The position numbers and the translations under genes were made by a program. A model generated the notes under the pieces. That model did not search any database and was not told the DNA's origin. It worked only from the letters and a program-made list of their open reading frames with translations. Positions 17,853 to 26,764 of a stretch of DNA of 64,000 nucleotides are shown piece after piece. Origin of the DNA: Phycisphaerales bacterium (GTDB taxonomy: Bacteria; Planctomycetota; Phycisphaerae; UBA1845; UTPLA1); assembly GCA_022360095.1 (NCBI GenBank), contig JAKSDK010000448.1, positions 186,001-250,000 of the forward strand, written 5' to 3'. How positions within the stretch are numbered: position 1 is the first letter of the stretch; each line of letters begins with the position of its first letter.

Positions 17853-18829
17853 CCACAGCTTTAACAATTAAGATGGAATTACAGGAACAGGAGCAAACCG
17901 CCGAAGATTTTCGCGCCGAGGCGCTCGAGGGGCTCCGCCTTCCTCAAAAAACGCTACCTTGCAAGTACCTTTACGACCAGCGAGGTTCCCGACTCTTCGA
18001 CCAAATCTGCCAGCTCGAGGAGTATTATCCCACGCGCACTGAACTGGCGATTATGAAGGAAAACATCGAAGACATTGCCTCAGTCCTCGGACCCAATTGC
18101 CTGCTCGTCGAATACGGCAGCGGCAGCAGCCTGAAAACAAGACTCCTGCTGGACCATCTCACCGACATCGCCGCTTATGTCCCCGTGGACATTTCCAAGG
18201 AGCATCTGCTCGAAACCGCATACAACTTGAAAGAAGATTATCCCGACATGGACATCCTGCCGGTGTGCGCGGATTTCACAAAGCCGTTTGAGATTCCTGA
18301 ATGTGAGCAACAGGTTGACCAGAGGATCATTTATTTTCCCGGTTCGACGATCGGCAATTTCTCACCTCAGCAGGCGATCGAGCTGCTCAAAGAAATCGCC
18401 GTTCAATCCGAAGACGGCGGTCTCCTCATCGGTGTCGACCTGAAAAAAGACCCCGCCATCCTGAAGCGCGCGTACAACGACCGTGACGGCGTGACGGCTT
18501 CATTTAACCTAAATCTGCTCGAACACATCAATCGCGAACTCGGCGCCGATTTCGACGTGGACCAGTTTCAGCATGAGGCCATTTACAACCCCGAACTTGG
18601 CCGAATCGAGATGCACCTTGTCAGCCAGAAGGACCAATCTGTCGACTTTGGCGACGAGACCATCACCTTCAAAAAAGGCGAATCCATCCATACGGAAAAT
18701 TCTCATAAATTCAGTCTTGAGGATTTTTGCCGTGTCGCAGGCGACGCGGGCCTTCAAGTGGAAAACGTCTGGCTCGACAACGACCGGCTCTTCAGCGTTC
18801 AATACCTGATCCCGAAGAAAGACGCGTGA
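17849..18829 (+). CDS. egtD: L-histidine N(alpha)-methyltransferase
   Basis: EgtD trimethylates histidine to hercynine with S-adenosylmethionine, the first step of ergothioneine synthesis. The 326-residue product has the family start (PCKYLYDQRGSRLFDQICQLEEYYPTRTE), the SAM site VEYGSGSSLKTRLLL, VPVDISKEHL, and FPGSTIGNF. The ATG at 17849 lies in the egtB stop, so the two enzymes are coupled. A convergent DUF3052-like gene follows. Confidence 0.95.
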   Translation: MTTALTIKMELQEQEQTAEDFRAEALEGLRLPQKTLPCKYLYDQRGSRLFDQICQLEEYYPTRTELAIMKENIEDIASVLGPNCLLVEYGSGSSLKTRLLLDHLTDIAAYVPVDISKEHLLETAYNLKEDYPDMDILPVCADFTKPFEIPECEQQVDQRIIYFPGSTIGNFSPQQAIELLKEIAVQSEDGGLLIGVDLKKDPAILKRAYNDRDGVTASFNLNLLEHINRELGADFDVDQFQHEAIYNPELGRIEMHLVSQKDQSVDFGDETITFKKGESIHTENSHKFSLEDFCRVAGDAGLQVENVWLDNDRLFSVQYLIPKKDA

Positions 18830-18865
18830 AACCAAGGAGTGAGGCGGATCGCAACGCAGATTCCT

Positions 18866-19285
18866 TCACGTCTTGGCTCGATCCTTCAATCGAATCACAA
18901 ATCGCAATCCCGACCAGGTCTCGTCGATCGCGCAGACCTTGTTGTCCACCAAACCTGTTTTTAGCCCGGCTTCACGAACGATGCCGTCCGACAAGTCCGT
19001 CTCAACCCCGGACGCTTTCTTAGGCCAGCCGATCCAAAGCCCCCCCGCCGGTGTCAGTCGCCCGGCCAGTTCCGCAAACCGTCTCACCATCTCCGTCCTT
19101 CGCATACAGAAACAGACGATCACATCACCTTGCCTCTTCCCGCGAAGCCCGGTCCGCACTTCGACGTCGTCCGGCAGCCTCCTGAGCGTTTTCTCAAAAC
19201 CCGCCGGCGGATTCACCAGCAGGACGCAGTGGCCCTCTTTGATCCCCAGCTTCTTCGCCAACGGTGTTCCAGAATAACCTGCCAT
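18866..19285 (-). CDS. DUF3052-like protein
   Basis: The 139-residue product begins MAGYSGTPLAKKLGIKEG and contains LVNPPAGFEKTL and GLWIGWPKKASG. These match the DUF3052 family, a small cytosolic group of unknown function. The ATG at 19285 was chosen because GGGG lies just upstream. An in-frame ATG three codons earlier is possible. It is convergent with egtD. Confidence 0.75.
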   Translation of the reverse strand: MAGYSGTPLAKKLGIKEGHCVLLVNPPAGFEKTLRRLPDDVEVRTGLRGKRQGDVIVCFCMRRTEMVRRFAELAGRLTPAGGLWIGWPKKASGVETDLSDGIVREAGLKTGLVDNKVCAIDETWSGLRFVIRLKDRAKT

Positions 19286-19387
19286 GATCCCCATTCCGGT
19301 GCACGATGAGGGGGCCCTATGATTATCATAGAGTACTCGGAAATCGCCCTGTTTGGACGGTCACAAGATAATAATGAAGGTCACCCC

Positions 19388-21295
19388 ATGATTGAACATC
19401 AGAGCCCTTCCTGGCAATCGAAGTATCCGGACAAGGTTGCGACTGCGCAATACGCCGTCGGTCATGTCAAGCACGGACAACGTATTTTTGTCGGCTCCGG
19501 AGCCGGCGAACCACAGTCTCTCGTCGAAGCGCTCTCTTCGCGAGAAGACTTGAGTGATACCGAGATCATGCACATTCTGACCCTGGGCGTGGCTACCTAC
19601 GCCGAACCCCGTTTCGGAGACAGTTTTCGCCATAACGCCTATTTCATCGGTCAAAACGTACGCAAAGCCGTCGCAGAGGGCCGTGCGGACTACACACCGA
19701 TTTTCCTTTCGGAGATTTCCGAACTCTTTCGCTCGGGTCGAGCGATCATCGACGTCGCGCTCATTCAAGTAAGTTCGCCTGATGAGCACGGCTATTGTAG
19801 CTACGGTGTGTCCTGCGACGTCGTCAAAGCCGCCGCCGAATCCGCGCGAATGGTTGTCGCCGAAGTGAACAGCCATACCCCACGTGTCCTGGGTGACAAC
19901 TTCATCCACGTCCGTGACATCGATATGCTTGTCCCTTGCGACCACCCGATTCTGGAGGCGGTTCAGGGTGAACCCGATGATTTGTCCCGACGAATTGCCA
20001 GGCACATTACTCACCTCATTGAAGACGGAGCCACGCTGCAACTCGGCATCGGCACAATCCCCGACGCCGTTCTTCATTCTCTTACAGAGTTCGAAAATCT
20101 GGGCATTCATACCGAGATGTTCAGCGACGGCATCATTCCCCTCGTTGAAAAGGGCGTGATCACGAATTCTGAAAAGACGCTTCATCGCGGGAAAATCATC
20201 GCCAGCTTCGTGATGGGGTCTCGCAAGCTTTACGATTTCATCGACAATAATCCGTTGGTCGAGTTTCACCCGACGGAATACGTCAACGATCCGTTCATCA
20301 TCGCCCAAAACGAAAAGATGATCTCGATCAATTCAGCAATCGAAGTGGATATCACAGGCCAGGTCTGTGCCGATTCTTTGGGCAAGATGTTCTACAGCGG
20401 CATCGGCGGCCAAGTGGACTTCACCCGAGGCGCCGCACGCTCGAAAGGTGGCAAGCCCGTCATCGCCCTGCCATCGACGGCCGCCAACGGCACGATCTCT
20501 CGAATCGTGCCCAGCCTCAAGCCCGGCGCCGGCGTCGTGACCAGCCGTGGAGATGTCCACTATGTGGTCACCGAACACGGAACCGCGTACCTCCACGGCA
20601 AGACCATCCGTGAACGGGCCATGGCTTTGATCCAGATCGCCGATCCCAAGTTTCGACCTTGGCTTCTTGCCGAGGCAAAGACACGCCACATGGTTTATCC
20701 GGATCAGATCGAGCTGCCGATCAAGACACCGATCTACCCTGAAGCATTGGAGCAATGGATCGAGCTGAAGGATGGCGATCTGGCCTTCATGCGGCCGCTC
20801 AGGCTGACCGACGAATCGTTGCTCCACGATATGTTCTACAGGCTATCGGAAAAATCGGTGCACGATCGCTTCTTTCGGATGATCAAGGCGATGCCGCATG
20901 ACAAACTCCAAACACTGCTTCGTGTGGATTATGAAGCCGACATGGCGCTCGTTGTACTGACCGATGACATCGCCGAAAAAGAGGAGATGGTTGCCATCGC
21001 CCATTACTTCAACGACCAGCCCACGAACTTCGCCGATGCCGCGTTTCTGGTTCGTGACGACTACCAGGGAAAGGGCATCGGCACCCTCCTAATAAGCGCC
21101 CTGGTCGATGTTGCGAGAAGCCATGGCATCGCCGGCTTCACGGCCGATGTTCTGACGGACAACCACGGCATGCTCCGCGTCTTCCACAAATGCGGTTACC
21201 CAATCGAAAGCGAGCTTCAAAACGGCTCCTATCGCTTGACGATTCCGTTTGCAAAAGGAAAACGCCGCAAACGAACAGACACTCGAAATAAATGA
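19388..21295 (+). CDS. acetyl-CoA hydrolase/transferase family protein fused to GNAT acetyltransferase
   Basis: The 635-residue fusion has an N-terminal CoA-transferase of the acetyl-CoA hydrolase/4-hydroxybutyrate CoA-transferase type (to about residue 430): FVGSGAGEPQSLVEAL, LGIGTIPDAV, GIGGQVDFTRGA and the EHGTAYLHGK segment with the catalytic glutamate. A GNAT domain follows (about 465-625), with the acetyl-CoA loop RDDYQGKGIGTLL. This fusion is known in databases. The GNAT part may acetylate proteins or the transferase itself, but that is inference. GAAGGT precedes the ATG at 19388. Its stop abuts the stop of the convergent channel gene. Confidence 0.9.
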   Translation: MIEHQSPSWQSKYPDKVATAQYAVGHVKHGQRIFVGSGAGEPQSLVEALSSREDLSDTEIMHILTLGVATYAEPRFGDSFRHNAYFIGQNVRKAVAEGRADYTPIFLSEISELFRSGRAIIDVALIQVSSPDEHGYCSYGVSCDVVKAAAESARMVVAEVNSHTPRVLGDNFIHVRDIDMLVPCDHPILEAVQGEPDDLSRRIARHITHLIEDGATLQLGIGTIPDAVLHSLTEFENLGIHTEMFSDGIIPLVEKGVITNSEKTLHRGKIIASFVMGSRKLYDFIDNNPLVEFHPTEYVNDPFIIAQNEKMISINSAIEVDITGQVCADSLGKMFYSGIGGQVDFTRGAARSKGGKPVIALPSTAANGTISRIVPSLKPGAGVVTSRGDVHYVVTEHGTAYLHGKTIRERAMALIQIADPKFRPWLLAEAKTRHMVYPDQIELPIKTPIYPEALEQWIELKDGDLAFMRPLRLTDESLLHDMFYRLSEKSVHDRFFRMIKAMPHDKLQTLLRVDYEADMALVVLTDDIAEKEEMVAIAHYFNDQPTNFADAAFLVRDDYQGKGIGTLLISALVDVARSHGIAGFTADVLTDNHGMLRVFHKCGYPIESELQNGSYRLTIPFAKGKRRKRTDTRNK

Positions 21296-23632
21296 CTATT
21301 CCTCCGGCCGGCCGTTTCCGAGCCTGCTCAACCGCTCCTTCACATATTCGTCATCCACCGGCTGAGGCTGCTTCTCAATCTTTACAGGCCCTATCGTCTC
21401 CGGCGGCGGTACGGTCAGCTTGGCGATGGCCGCGGCCTCGGATCGGCCCACAATGTCCGGCGCAAGCTGATCAGCCTTGGCAGGACGACGAGCGGTCGAA
21501 GCCGGCGCTTCATCGGCGTTGTGCAGATGTAACGTTTGCGTGGGGAATGCGAACTCCACACCCAGTCTCTGAGCAAGGCGAAGGATGTCGGAGAACAGCC
21601 GATGACGTTCACGCAGCTCCGTACTCCAGTCCGGCGCTTCATGGAAACAATACAGGAGAACGTCCAGTGAGGTCGCCCCGAATTCGTTGAAGTAGACGTG
21701 ATAATAGTCCTTGCGCGTAAAGGGGTGCCGCCGGATCAACTCACGAACCCCCTCGCAAAAAGCGTCGATCTTCTCCGGCGACGTGTCATAGGTCAGTCCC
21801 AGTTTACAGCTGATCCGGCGGTATTTCCGCCGTCCGAGGTTGTCCACGATGGCATCGATCAGTTTGCCGTTCGGCACGTTGATCTGTGAGTGATAGAAGG
21901 TGCGAATCCGCGTGCTGCGAAAGCCGACCGACTCCACCGTCCCCTCGACGTCGCCGATTTTCACCCAGTCGCCGATCTCGAACGGACGATCGAGCATGAC
22001 CGTGATCGATCCGAACAGATTCTTCAGCGTGTCCTGCGCGGCCAGGGCAAACGCCAAACCACCGAGCCCGAGACCGCCCAACAAGGCGCCAATCTGATTC
22101 GGCGGAAGTATGCGACTGGCAAAATAGATCAGGCCGACGATGGTGACCACGACCTTGAGAATCTTTCGAGCGAACGGGACCAGCAACTCATCGAACTTGG
22201 ACGCCCGCCGCGCCGCGATGGTCTTCGTGTAACCGAGGACCACATCGATCACTCGATAAGTGGCCCAGATTCCGGCAAAGACGACGATGAACCAGGCGGC
22301 GTTGGTAAGAACGTTGCCCAAGGTCTTGGGCAGCCAGAGCACCTGAAAGAGTTCGAGCCAGACATAGCCTAGAATGACCAACCCGATCGGCCGCAGCGCC
22401 GTTTCCTCCAGATTCGTGTCCGTGCTGGCCTTGAGACGACGAACGATCCAAGCGGAAATATGCCGCAGAATCACCCGGGCCAAACGATCGGCAACGATTC
22501 CTCCGAGGAGCACACCGAGCAATCCGAGCCATTGCCAGAGTTCCAGAAACCAGATGCGCTGCTGCGCCCAAACCGGCAACGCTGAGAACAACCACAACTC
22601 CGGCATCGACCTGAACGAAAACTCCGGAGCATCGGGGACCTTGGACGGCGAATCGGCAACGGCTCGGAACATCTCCTGGAGCGGTTCCAGCATATTCGCC
22701 GAAAACAACCAGCGCCCGTCCTCCATGCGCTCCAGTTCAATGGGCCATTGGTTCTGAACAAGCCGATAGCGGTACGGCGACTCGGTCTTCGGGTCGTCCA
22801 GAATCTCGAGAGATTCCACATACACGGTCCGATCGAGGACGAACTTCAGCGCATCGGCCAGGATCTTGGCCTGTCGATCCTGAGGCTGAACGCCCCAGCC
22901 CTCGAGATTCAGACACTCCGCAGCCGGTCTCCGATTCTTGATTTTCTCATCGAAGGCTTCCAAGAAGGTCCGCATCGTGGCCTGTGGGGATGCGAATGCA
23001 TCCGGCACTTTAGGCGGCGGAGGTGATTCAGCCGTCGAGGCTTGGGTCGGCGATTCCTTCGGAACCTGAGGCTGGCCGATCTCGGCGACTTCAGGTTTCT
23101 TCTGCGCGGTCAGCAGATCGATCCTTGCAACCGTCTTGCCGTCAAATTGCCAGTATTTCCCGACCTTGATCAGCCGAATCTGACAGTCTCGTTTTTTCCT
23201 TTCATCCCCTGCGATGTCGCCCGTCTTGCTCTCCGTCTCCGTCAGAGTTGCATAATAGAGACAAAATTCAAAGAAACCCCACTCATCCTTCTTGAGTTTC
23301 AGCGCTTCAAACTTGGCCTTCGTCGCGACATCGTTCCTCGCCATGAACTCCGCCAGCCGCAAGGCCAGCGTGGCCACATTCTGCTTTGCTTCATCGTCCA
23401 ACTCCGACTGATCCAGGTACTCGAGCATCTGCTTCGTGGACTCCGGATCATCCTTGCGGTAGAGCTCCATGAAGCTATTCAAAGTTGTGTGCGCGTGTGA
23501 ACGTGGATGCTCCCTCGCCCGCGGCGTCTTCGCAGCGTCTTGATTCTCACCCTGGGCCAACGCGGACGACGGACTCAAACCCGGCACCAGCAACAATCCC
23601 AGCCACACGAAATGTCCCAGGTATCGCATCAT
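21296..23632 (-). CDS. mechanosensitive ion channel family protein (MscS type, large)
   Basis: The roughly 780-residue product has a signal peptide, a periplasmic helical region (to about 350), then membrane helices and a MscS core. The pore-lining helix is GALLGGLGLGGLAFALAAQDTLKNLFGS, given here in two parts: GALLGGLGLGGLAFA then LAAQDTLKNLFGS. The beta domain follows with FEIGDWVKIGDVEGTVESVG. The C-terminal cytosolic tail is Pro- and Ala-rich. It would release osmolytes on membrane tension. The start among the clustered ATGs (23641, 23632, 23629) is uncertain; GGGGT favours the later ones. A small-conductance channel close to a betaine-type importer fits osmotic control. Confidence 0.85.
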   Translation of the reverse strand: MMRYLGHFVWLGLLLVPGLSPSSALAQGENQDAAKTPRAREHPRSHAHTTLNSFMELYRKDDPESTKQMLEYLDQSELDDEAKQNVATLALRLAEFMARNDVATKAKFEALKLKKDEWGFFEFCLYYATLTETESKTGDIAGDERKKRDCQIRLIKVGKYWQFDGKTVARIDLLTAQKKPEVAEIGQPQVPKESPTQASTAESPPPPKVPDAFASPQATMRTFLEAFDEKIKNRRPAAECLNLEGWGVQPQDRQAKILADALKFVLDRTVYVESLEILDDPKTESPYRYRLVQNQWPIELERMEDGRWLFSANMLEPLQEMFRAVADSPSKVPDAPEFSFRSMPELWLFSALPVWAQQRIWFLELWQWLGLLGVLLGGIVADRLARVILRHISAWIVRRLKASTDTNLEETALRPIGLVILGYVWLELFQVLWLPKTLGNVLTNAAWFIVVFAGIWATYRVIDVVLGYTKTIAARRASKFDELLVPFARKILKVVVTIVGLIYFASRILPPNQIGALLGGLGLGGLAFALAAQDTLKNLFGSITVMLDRPFEIGDWVKIGDVEGTVESVGFRSTRIRTFYHSQINVPNGKLIDAIVDNLGRRKYRRISCKLGLTYDTSPEKIDAFCEGVRELIRRHPFTRKDYYHVYFNEFGATSLDVLLYCFHEAPDWSTELRERHRLFSDILRLAQRLGVEFAFPTQTLHLHNADEAPASTARRPAKADQLAPDIVGRSEAAAIAKLTVPPPETIGPVKIEKQPQPVDDEYVKERLSRLGNGRPEE

Positions 23633-23838
23633 TGACCCCATCTGCTCAAGCGATCCATCTTAATCCTCATCGCGCCGGATTATAACTCTTTGTTATTACT
23701 GCGTCGCCGTGTGGAACTTGCCTCGATCGACAAAAATCCAGAGTATCTTGAAACCCGGACGGGATTGCGAGCGTCCAAGTCCGGAGAAGATGCCGAAATC
23801 CTTCCATGAACTTTGAGACTCGACCGCTGCGACGTGGG

Positions 23839-23844
23839 TATAAT
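23839..23844 (+). promoter_or_regulatory. -10 element of the cysteine-motif gene
   Basis: A consensus TATAAT lies 28 bases before the ATG at 23872. The upstream TTGAGA is 20 bases away, which is a poor spacing. The ribosome site AAGGAG sits between. Confidence 0.4.
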
Positions 23845-23871
23845 TGTTGACACCGTTCAAGGAGATATTCC

Positions 23872-24387
23872 ATGGGCCGAGACGTTGACCTCATCGCTCA
23901 CGCCAAGATCGCCTCACCCTGCTCCGCATCCTGGGCCGACATGAAAGGGAACGATCGCATTCGCTTCTGTGAAGCATGCAAATTGCACGTCTATAACTTC
24001 GCCGAGATGACCCGGTCCGAAGTGAAGGCCCTGATCATCGAGAAAGAGGGAAATCTTTGTGCCCGGCTTTATCAACGCGCCGATGGCACGATGATCACCA
24101 AGGAGTGCCCCGTCGGCCTCCGGGCCGCCCGCAAACGGTTTGCCCGGGCGATGGGTCGAATCGCCGCCGTATTCACGCTGCTCGCCTGTGGGGCGAGTGT
24201 GCTCGGAACACGAGGGCATCTCGGCCGACTCCGTAACATGGAACCCTTTTCGCGTATTTATGCCTGGTTCGCGCCTTCACAACCAATCGTCGTCATGGGT
24301 TCCATTTGCGTGCCGCCGCCGACCGGCAACAACGCGCCTTCCGAGATTGACGATTGTGAAAATGATGAGACGGAGCCGGACGATTAG
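23872..24387 (+). CDS. cysteine-motif protein with one membrane helix, unknown function
   Basis: The 171-residue product has a conserved N-terminal block: PCSASWADMKGNDRIRFC, then CEACKLHVYNFAEMTR, then GNLCARLYQRADGTMITKECP. This cysteine pattern (CxxxW...RxCxxCxxxVYN...CxRxYxRxDGTxxTxxCP) recurs in uncharacterised proteins of several phyla. It may bind a metal or form disulfides. A membrane helix follows at about 95-115 (IAAVFTLLACGASVLG), then an acidic Pro-rich tail. AAGGAG precedes the ATG. The neighbour downstream is a zinc-ribbon membrane protein. Confidence 0.7.
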   Translation: MGRDVDLIAHAKIASPCSASWADMKGNDRIRFCEACKLHVYNFAEMTRSEVKALIIEKEGNLCARLYQRADGTMITKECPVGLRAARKRFARAMGRIAAVFTLLACGASVLGTRGHLGRLRNMEPFSRIYAWFAPSQPIVVMGSICVPPPTGNNAPSEIDDCENDETEPDD

Positions 24388-24417
24388 AAAACATTCTGCA
24401 AGCGCCCTCTCTGAGAG

Positions 24418-24906
24418 ATGATGCTTCGATTCACGATTGGATACTTCGCGTTCTTCCTTGGCTTGTTTGTCTTCAACCTCTTCACAGAAGATTGGTATCG
24501 ATGGTATGGCGCGCTCGATTACTTGAGCAGCATCGTGTTTCTTTGCGGCATACCGACCGTCTGTGCGCTGGCTGTCACCGTCACACTGAACCACCGGCGA
24601 CCCCGAAAGCTCTTTGATCCCGATGCCGGCCATCATGTTGCGCCGTTCTTCAGAGGATTTCTTGCCGCGATGCTTGCCGTCGTTATTTCCATTCCCATCG
24701 TGGTCTTTGGGGACAACCATGTCGGTGATGTTGTTCTATTGGGATTTGCCTCCATGGTCGCGACCGGCAGCGTTGTTTTCTTTGCTACGCCAAGAAAACC
24801 GGGCCATTGCATCGGTTGTGGCTACGATCTGCGATGCTCACTGGATACCGGACGCTGCCCCGAATGTGGCTCGACGATATCCAAGCTTATGAGCGCGAAC
24901 GAATAG
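24418..24906 (+). CDS. membrane protein with C-terminal CGYDL zinc ribbon
   Basis: The 162-residue product has four predicted membrane helices (about 5-25, 38-58, 78-98, 105-120). It ends with CIGCGYDLRCSLDTGRCPEC, a two-CxxC zinc ribbon found at the end of many planctomycete membrane proteins. It starts 30 bases after the previous gene with GAGAG before the ATG, so they may be co-transcribed. Function unknown. Confidence 0.75.
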   Translation: MMLRFTIGYFAFFLGLFVFNLFTEDWYRWYGALDYLSSIVFLCGIPTVCALAVTVTLNHRRPRKLFDPDAGHHVAPFFRGFLAAMLAVVISIPIVVFGDNHVGDVVLLGFASMVATGSVVFFATPRKPGHCIGCGYDLRCSLDTGRCPECGSTISKLMSANE

Positions 24907-25048
24907 CACGTCAAGCTACGATCAGCACAGCCGTAAATACACGTTTGTACGCTTACACAACCCACATCACGGCTTAACTGCTTTTTCACACACTGACGTC
25001 ATGCCGATCCACTCGTTATGCGATACCGGCCCGCACTTTACCGGTCTC

Positions 25049-25077
25049 TTGCGATCTGCATAAGGTAGACCTAAAAT
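25049..25077 (+). promoter_or_regulatory. sigma-70-type promoter for the HNH gene
   Basis: TTGCGA (25049-25054) and TAAAAT (25072-25077) are 17 bases apart, about 125 bases before the HNH ATG, within the 296-base gap 24907-25202. Nothing else is recognised in that gap. Confidence 0.45.
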
Positions 25078-25202
25078 AGGGTGTATCAGTGGAAATCCGT
25101 CAAGGCGTACGGACGAGCTGTCTTCGATACGTTACGTTGTGGTTCTGCTGATGATGGCGATATGGATAAGCATGGGTCCGCATCGAAGAGTGGAAGGGTT
25201 TC

Positions 25203-25832
25203 ATGACCGCCCAACCATCAGCCGTAGGTCTCAATGTTCTGGTTCTCAACCGGAGTTACTCCGCCCTGCGCGTCGTCAACGTGAAGCGCGCCTTCAGTCT
25301 GCTCTTCCGAGATCTCGCCGAAGTCGTCCATGTCGATGACGGCCAATATCTTTCCTATGACTTTTCCGAGTGGTGCGAGATGAGCGAGCTCGCCAAGGAG
25401 TTCGAACCAAACGCCCACGATTGGATTCGCACCGTCCGGTTCGACATTGCAGTGCCGCGTATCATTCGGCTCGCCGTTTACGACCGGCTGCCCAAACAGG
25501 CGGTCAAATTCAATCGGCGAAATCTCTATGCCCGTGACGGAAACCGTTGCCAATATTGCGGCAAGAAATTCCCGACCAGCGAACTGTCTCTGGATCACGT
25601 TCTTCCCCGAAGTCAGGGTGGCCAGTCCACCTGGGAGAACATCGTCTGCGCCTGCCTGAAATGCAACATCAGGAAAGGCGGCCACACACCCGAGCAGGCC
25701 AACATGAAGCTGTTTCGCCCGCCGAAAAAGCCCCGTCGCAATCCTGTCCTGACCATCAAGCTGTCCGACGGCCGCTACGCAAGCTGGAAGGCCTTTTTGG
25801 ACAATGCCTATTGGTCCGTCGAACTGAAGTAA
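25203..25832 (+). CDS. HNH endonuclease family protein
   Basis: The 209-residue protein has an N-terminal region starting LNVLVLNRSYSALRVVNVKRAF, followed by an HNH domain at about 110-165: CQYCGKKF, LSLDHVLPRSQGG, ENIVCACLKCNIRKG. The DH pair, the Asn and the two CxxC pairs that bind zinc are all present. Family members of this architecture are widespread in planctomycetes and other phyla; their DNA substrate is not known. AAGGG precedes the ATG. It stands alone on its strand. Confidence 0.85.
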   Translation: MTAQPSAVGLNVLVLNRSYSALRVVNVKRAFSLLFRDLAEVVHVDDGQYLSYDFSEWCEMSELAKEFEPNAHDWIRTVRFDIAVPRIIRLAVYDRLPKQAVKFNRRNLYARDGNRCQYCGKKFPTSELSLDHVLPRSQGGQSTWENIVCACLKCNIRKGGHTPEQANMKLFRPPKKPRRNPVLTIKLSDGRYASWKAFLDNAYWSVELK

Positions 25833-26027
25833 ACGACATCGAATAAGACGAACGGCGCCCTATCAAACCGATCCAAGTCCGTGCCGACGTCGGTGTACCG
25901 GTTAACTTCATTTCTCAAATCCCGAGCGCGGATCAAGCCTCTATTCTTGAAGCCAGGCGAGAACGGCCGCATCGCACGGTGTCTGCGTTGCGAAGTGCAC
26001 GGAACTAAAAGGAAAGGACGGTAAGAG

Positions 26028-26369
26028 ATGATTTTGTTCGATTGGACGGGAAAACTGTTGGCGGGAATCCTGGCAGCATTGTTTGGATGCGCACTCCTGA
26101 CGACGGCGGGATGCGGCATCAACCCGAGCCTGACCACGGAACAACAACAACAAGACACGGCACAGAAAATGGCCTGGGTCGATAAGGCCATCGAGGTGGC
26201 GGAGAAACACAATTTGGCGTATCGCGTTGAAGTCGACTCCACAGGACGACCCTCGATCGGGGAGTCTGTCGACCTTTATCTCGACACCGGTCTCTCCGCC
26301 AAGGTCATCATGTTCGGCAACGGAGCCGCCGGTCGCATGCCGCTCGAATTCAGCCGGGATGAGCCGTGA
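26028..26369 (+). CDS. small putative lipoprotein
   Basis: The 113-residue product has a lipoprotein signal (AALFGCALLTTAGC, cysteine near residue 29) and a short mature part with QQQQDTAQKMAWVDKAIEVAEK. GGTAAGAG precedes the ATG. Its stop shares a base with the ATG of the next gene (TGATG), so the two are coupled. No family is recognised. Confidence 0.65.
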   Translation: MILFDWTGKLLAGILAALFGCALLTTAGCGINPSLTTEQQQQDTAQKMAWVDKAIEVAEKHNLAYRVEVDSTGRPSIGESVDLYLDTGLSAKVIMFGNGAAGRMPLEFSRDEP

Positions 26370-26764
26370 TGTCCCGTCGCTCGTGGACCCTGCAAAAGAC
26401 TGTGACGATTCGTTTCTTCATCCTGTCCTGGTCCATGCTCAGCGTCGGATGGTCCTGCCCGCTCTGTGTCTGCGGCTGCATGAAGGCCAAGGAGATGAGT
26501 GCGGTCAAGGCAGAAATCCGACAAATGGAACAGGACATCGGCGCCCTGCAGGTCAAGGTCGAGAAGAAAATCGAAACGGGGGGCGGAGATGTCAATGAAC
26601 CCGTGACGGGATGGATACTTGCGGCCGGATACTCCCTAATACCCGTTTCATTCCTGGGCTACCTGCTGGCACATCGATTCAAGCTGTTCAGAACCGTCAA
26701 AGACCGTATCCGGGGAGCAATCGGCGTCGCCGAGAGGCCCAGGTCTAGGGACAAGAACGTCTAG
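26369..26764 (+). CDS. small membrane protein with coiled coil
   Basis: The 131-residue product has a hydrophobic cysteine-rich start (SVGWSCPLCVCGC), a coiled coil (AKEMSAVKAEIRQMEQDIGA, about 45-75), a membrane helix (about 85-105) and a basic tail. It is translated with the preceding lipoprotein. The two may form an envelope pair, but this is only inference from structure and coupling. Its TAG stop and the TAG stop of the convergent dikinase gene overlap in the palindrome CTAG. Confidence 0.6.
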   Translation: MSRRSWTLQKTVTIRFFILSWSMLSVGWSCPLCVCGCMKAKEMSAVKAEIRQMEQDIGALQVKVEKKIETGGGDVNEPVTGWILAAGYSLIPVSFLGYLLAHRFKLFRTVKDRIRGAIGVAERPRSRDKNV

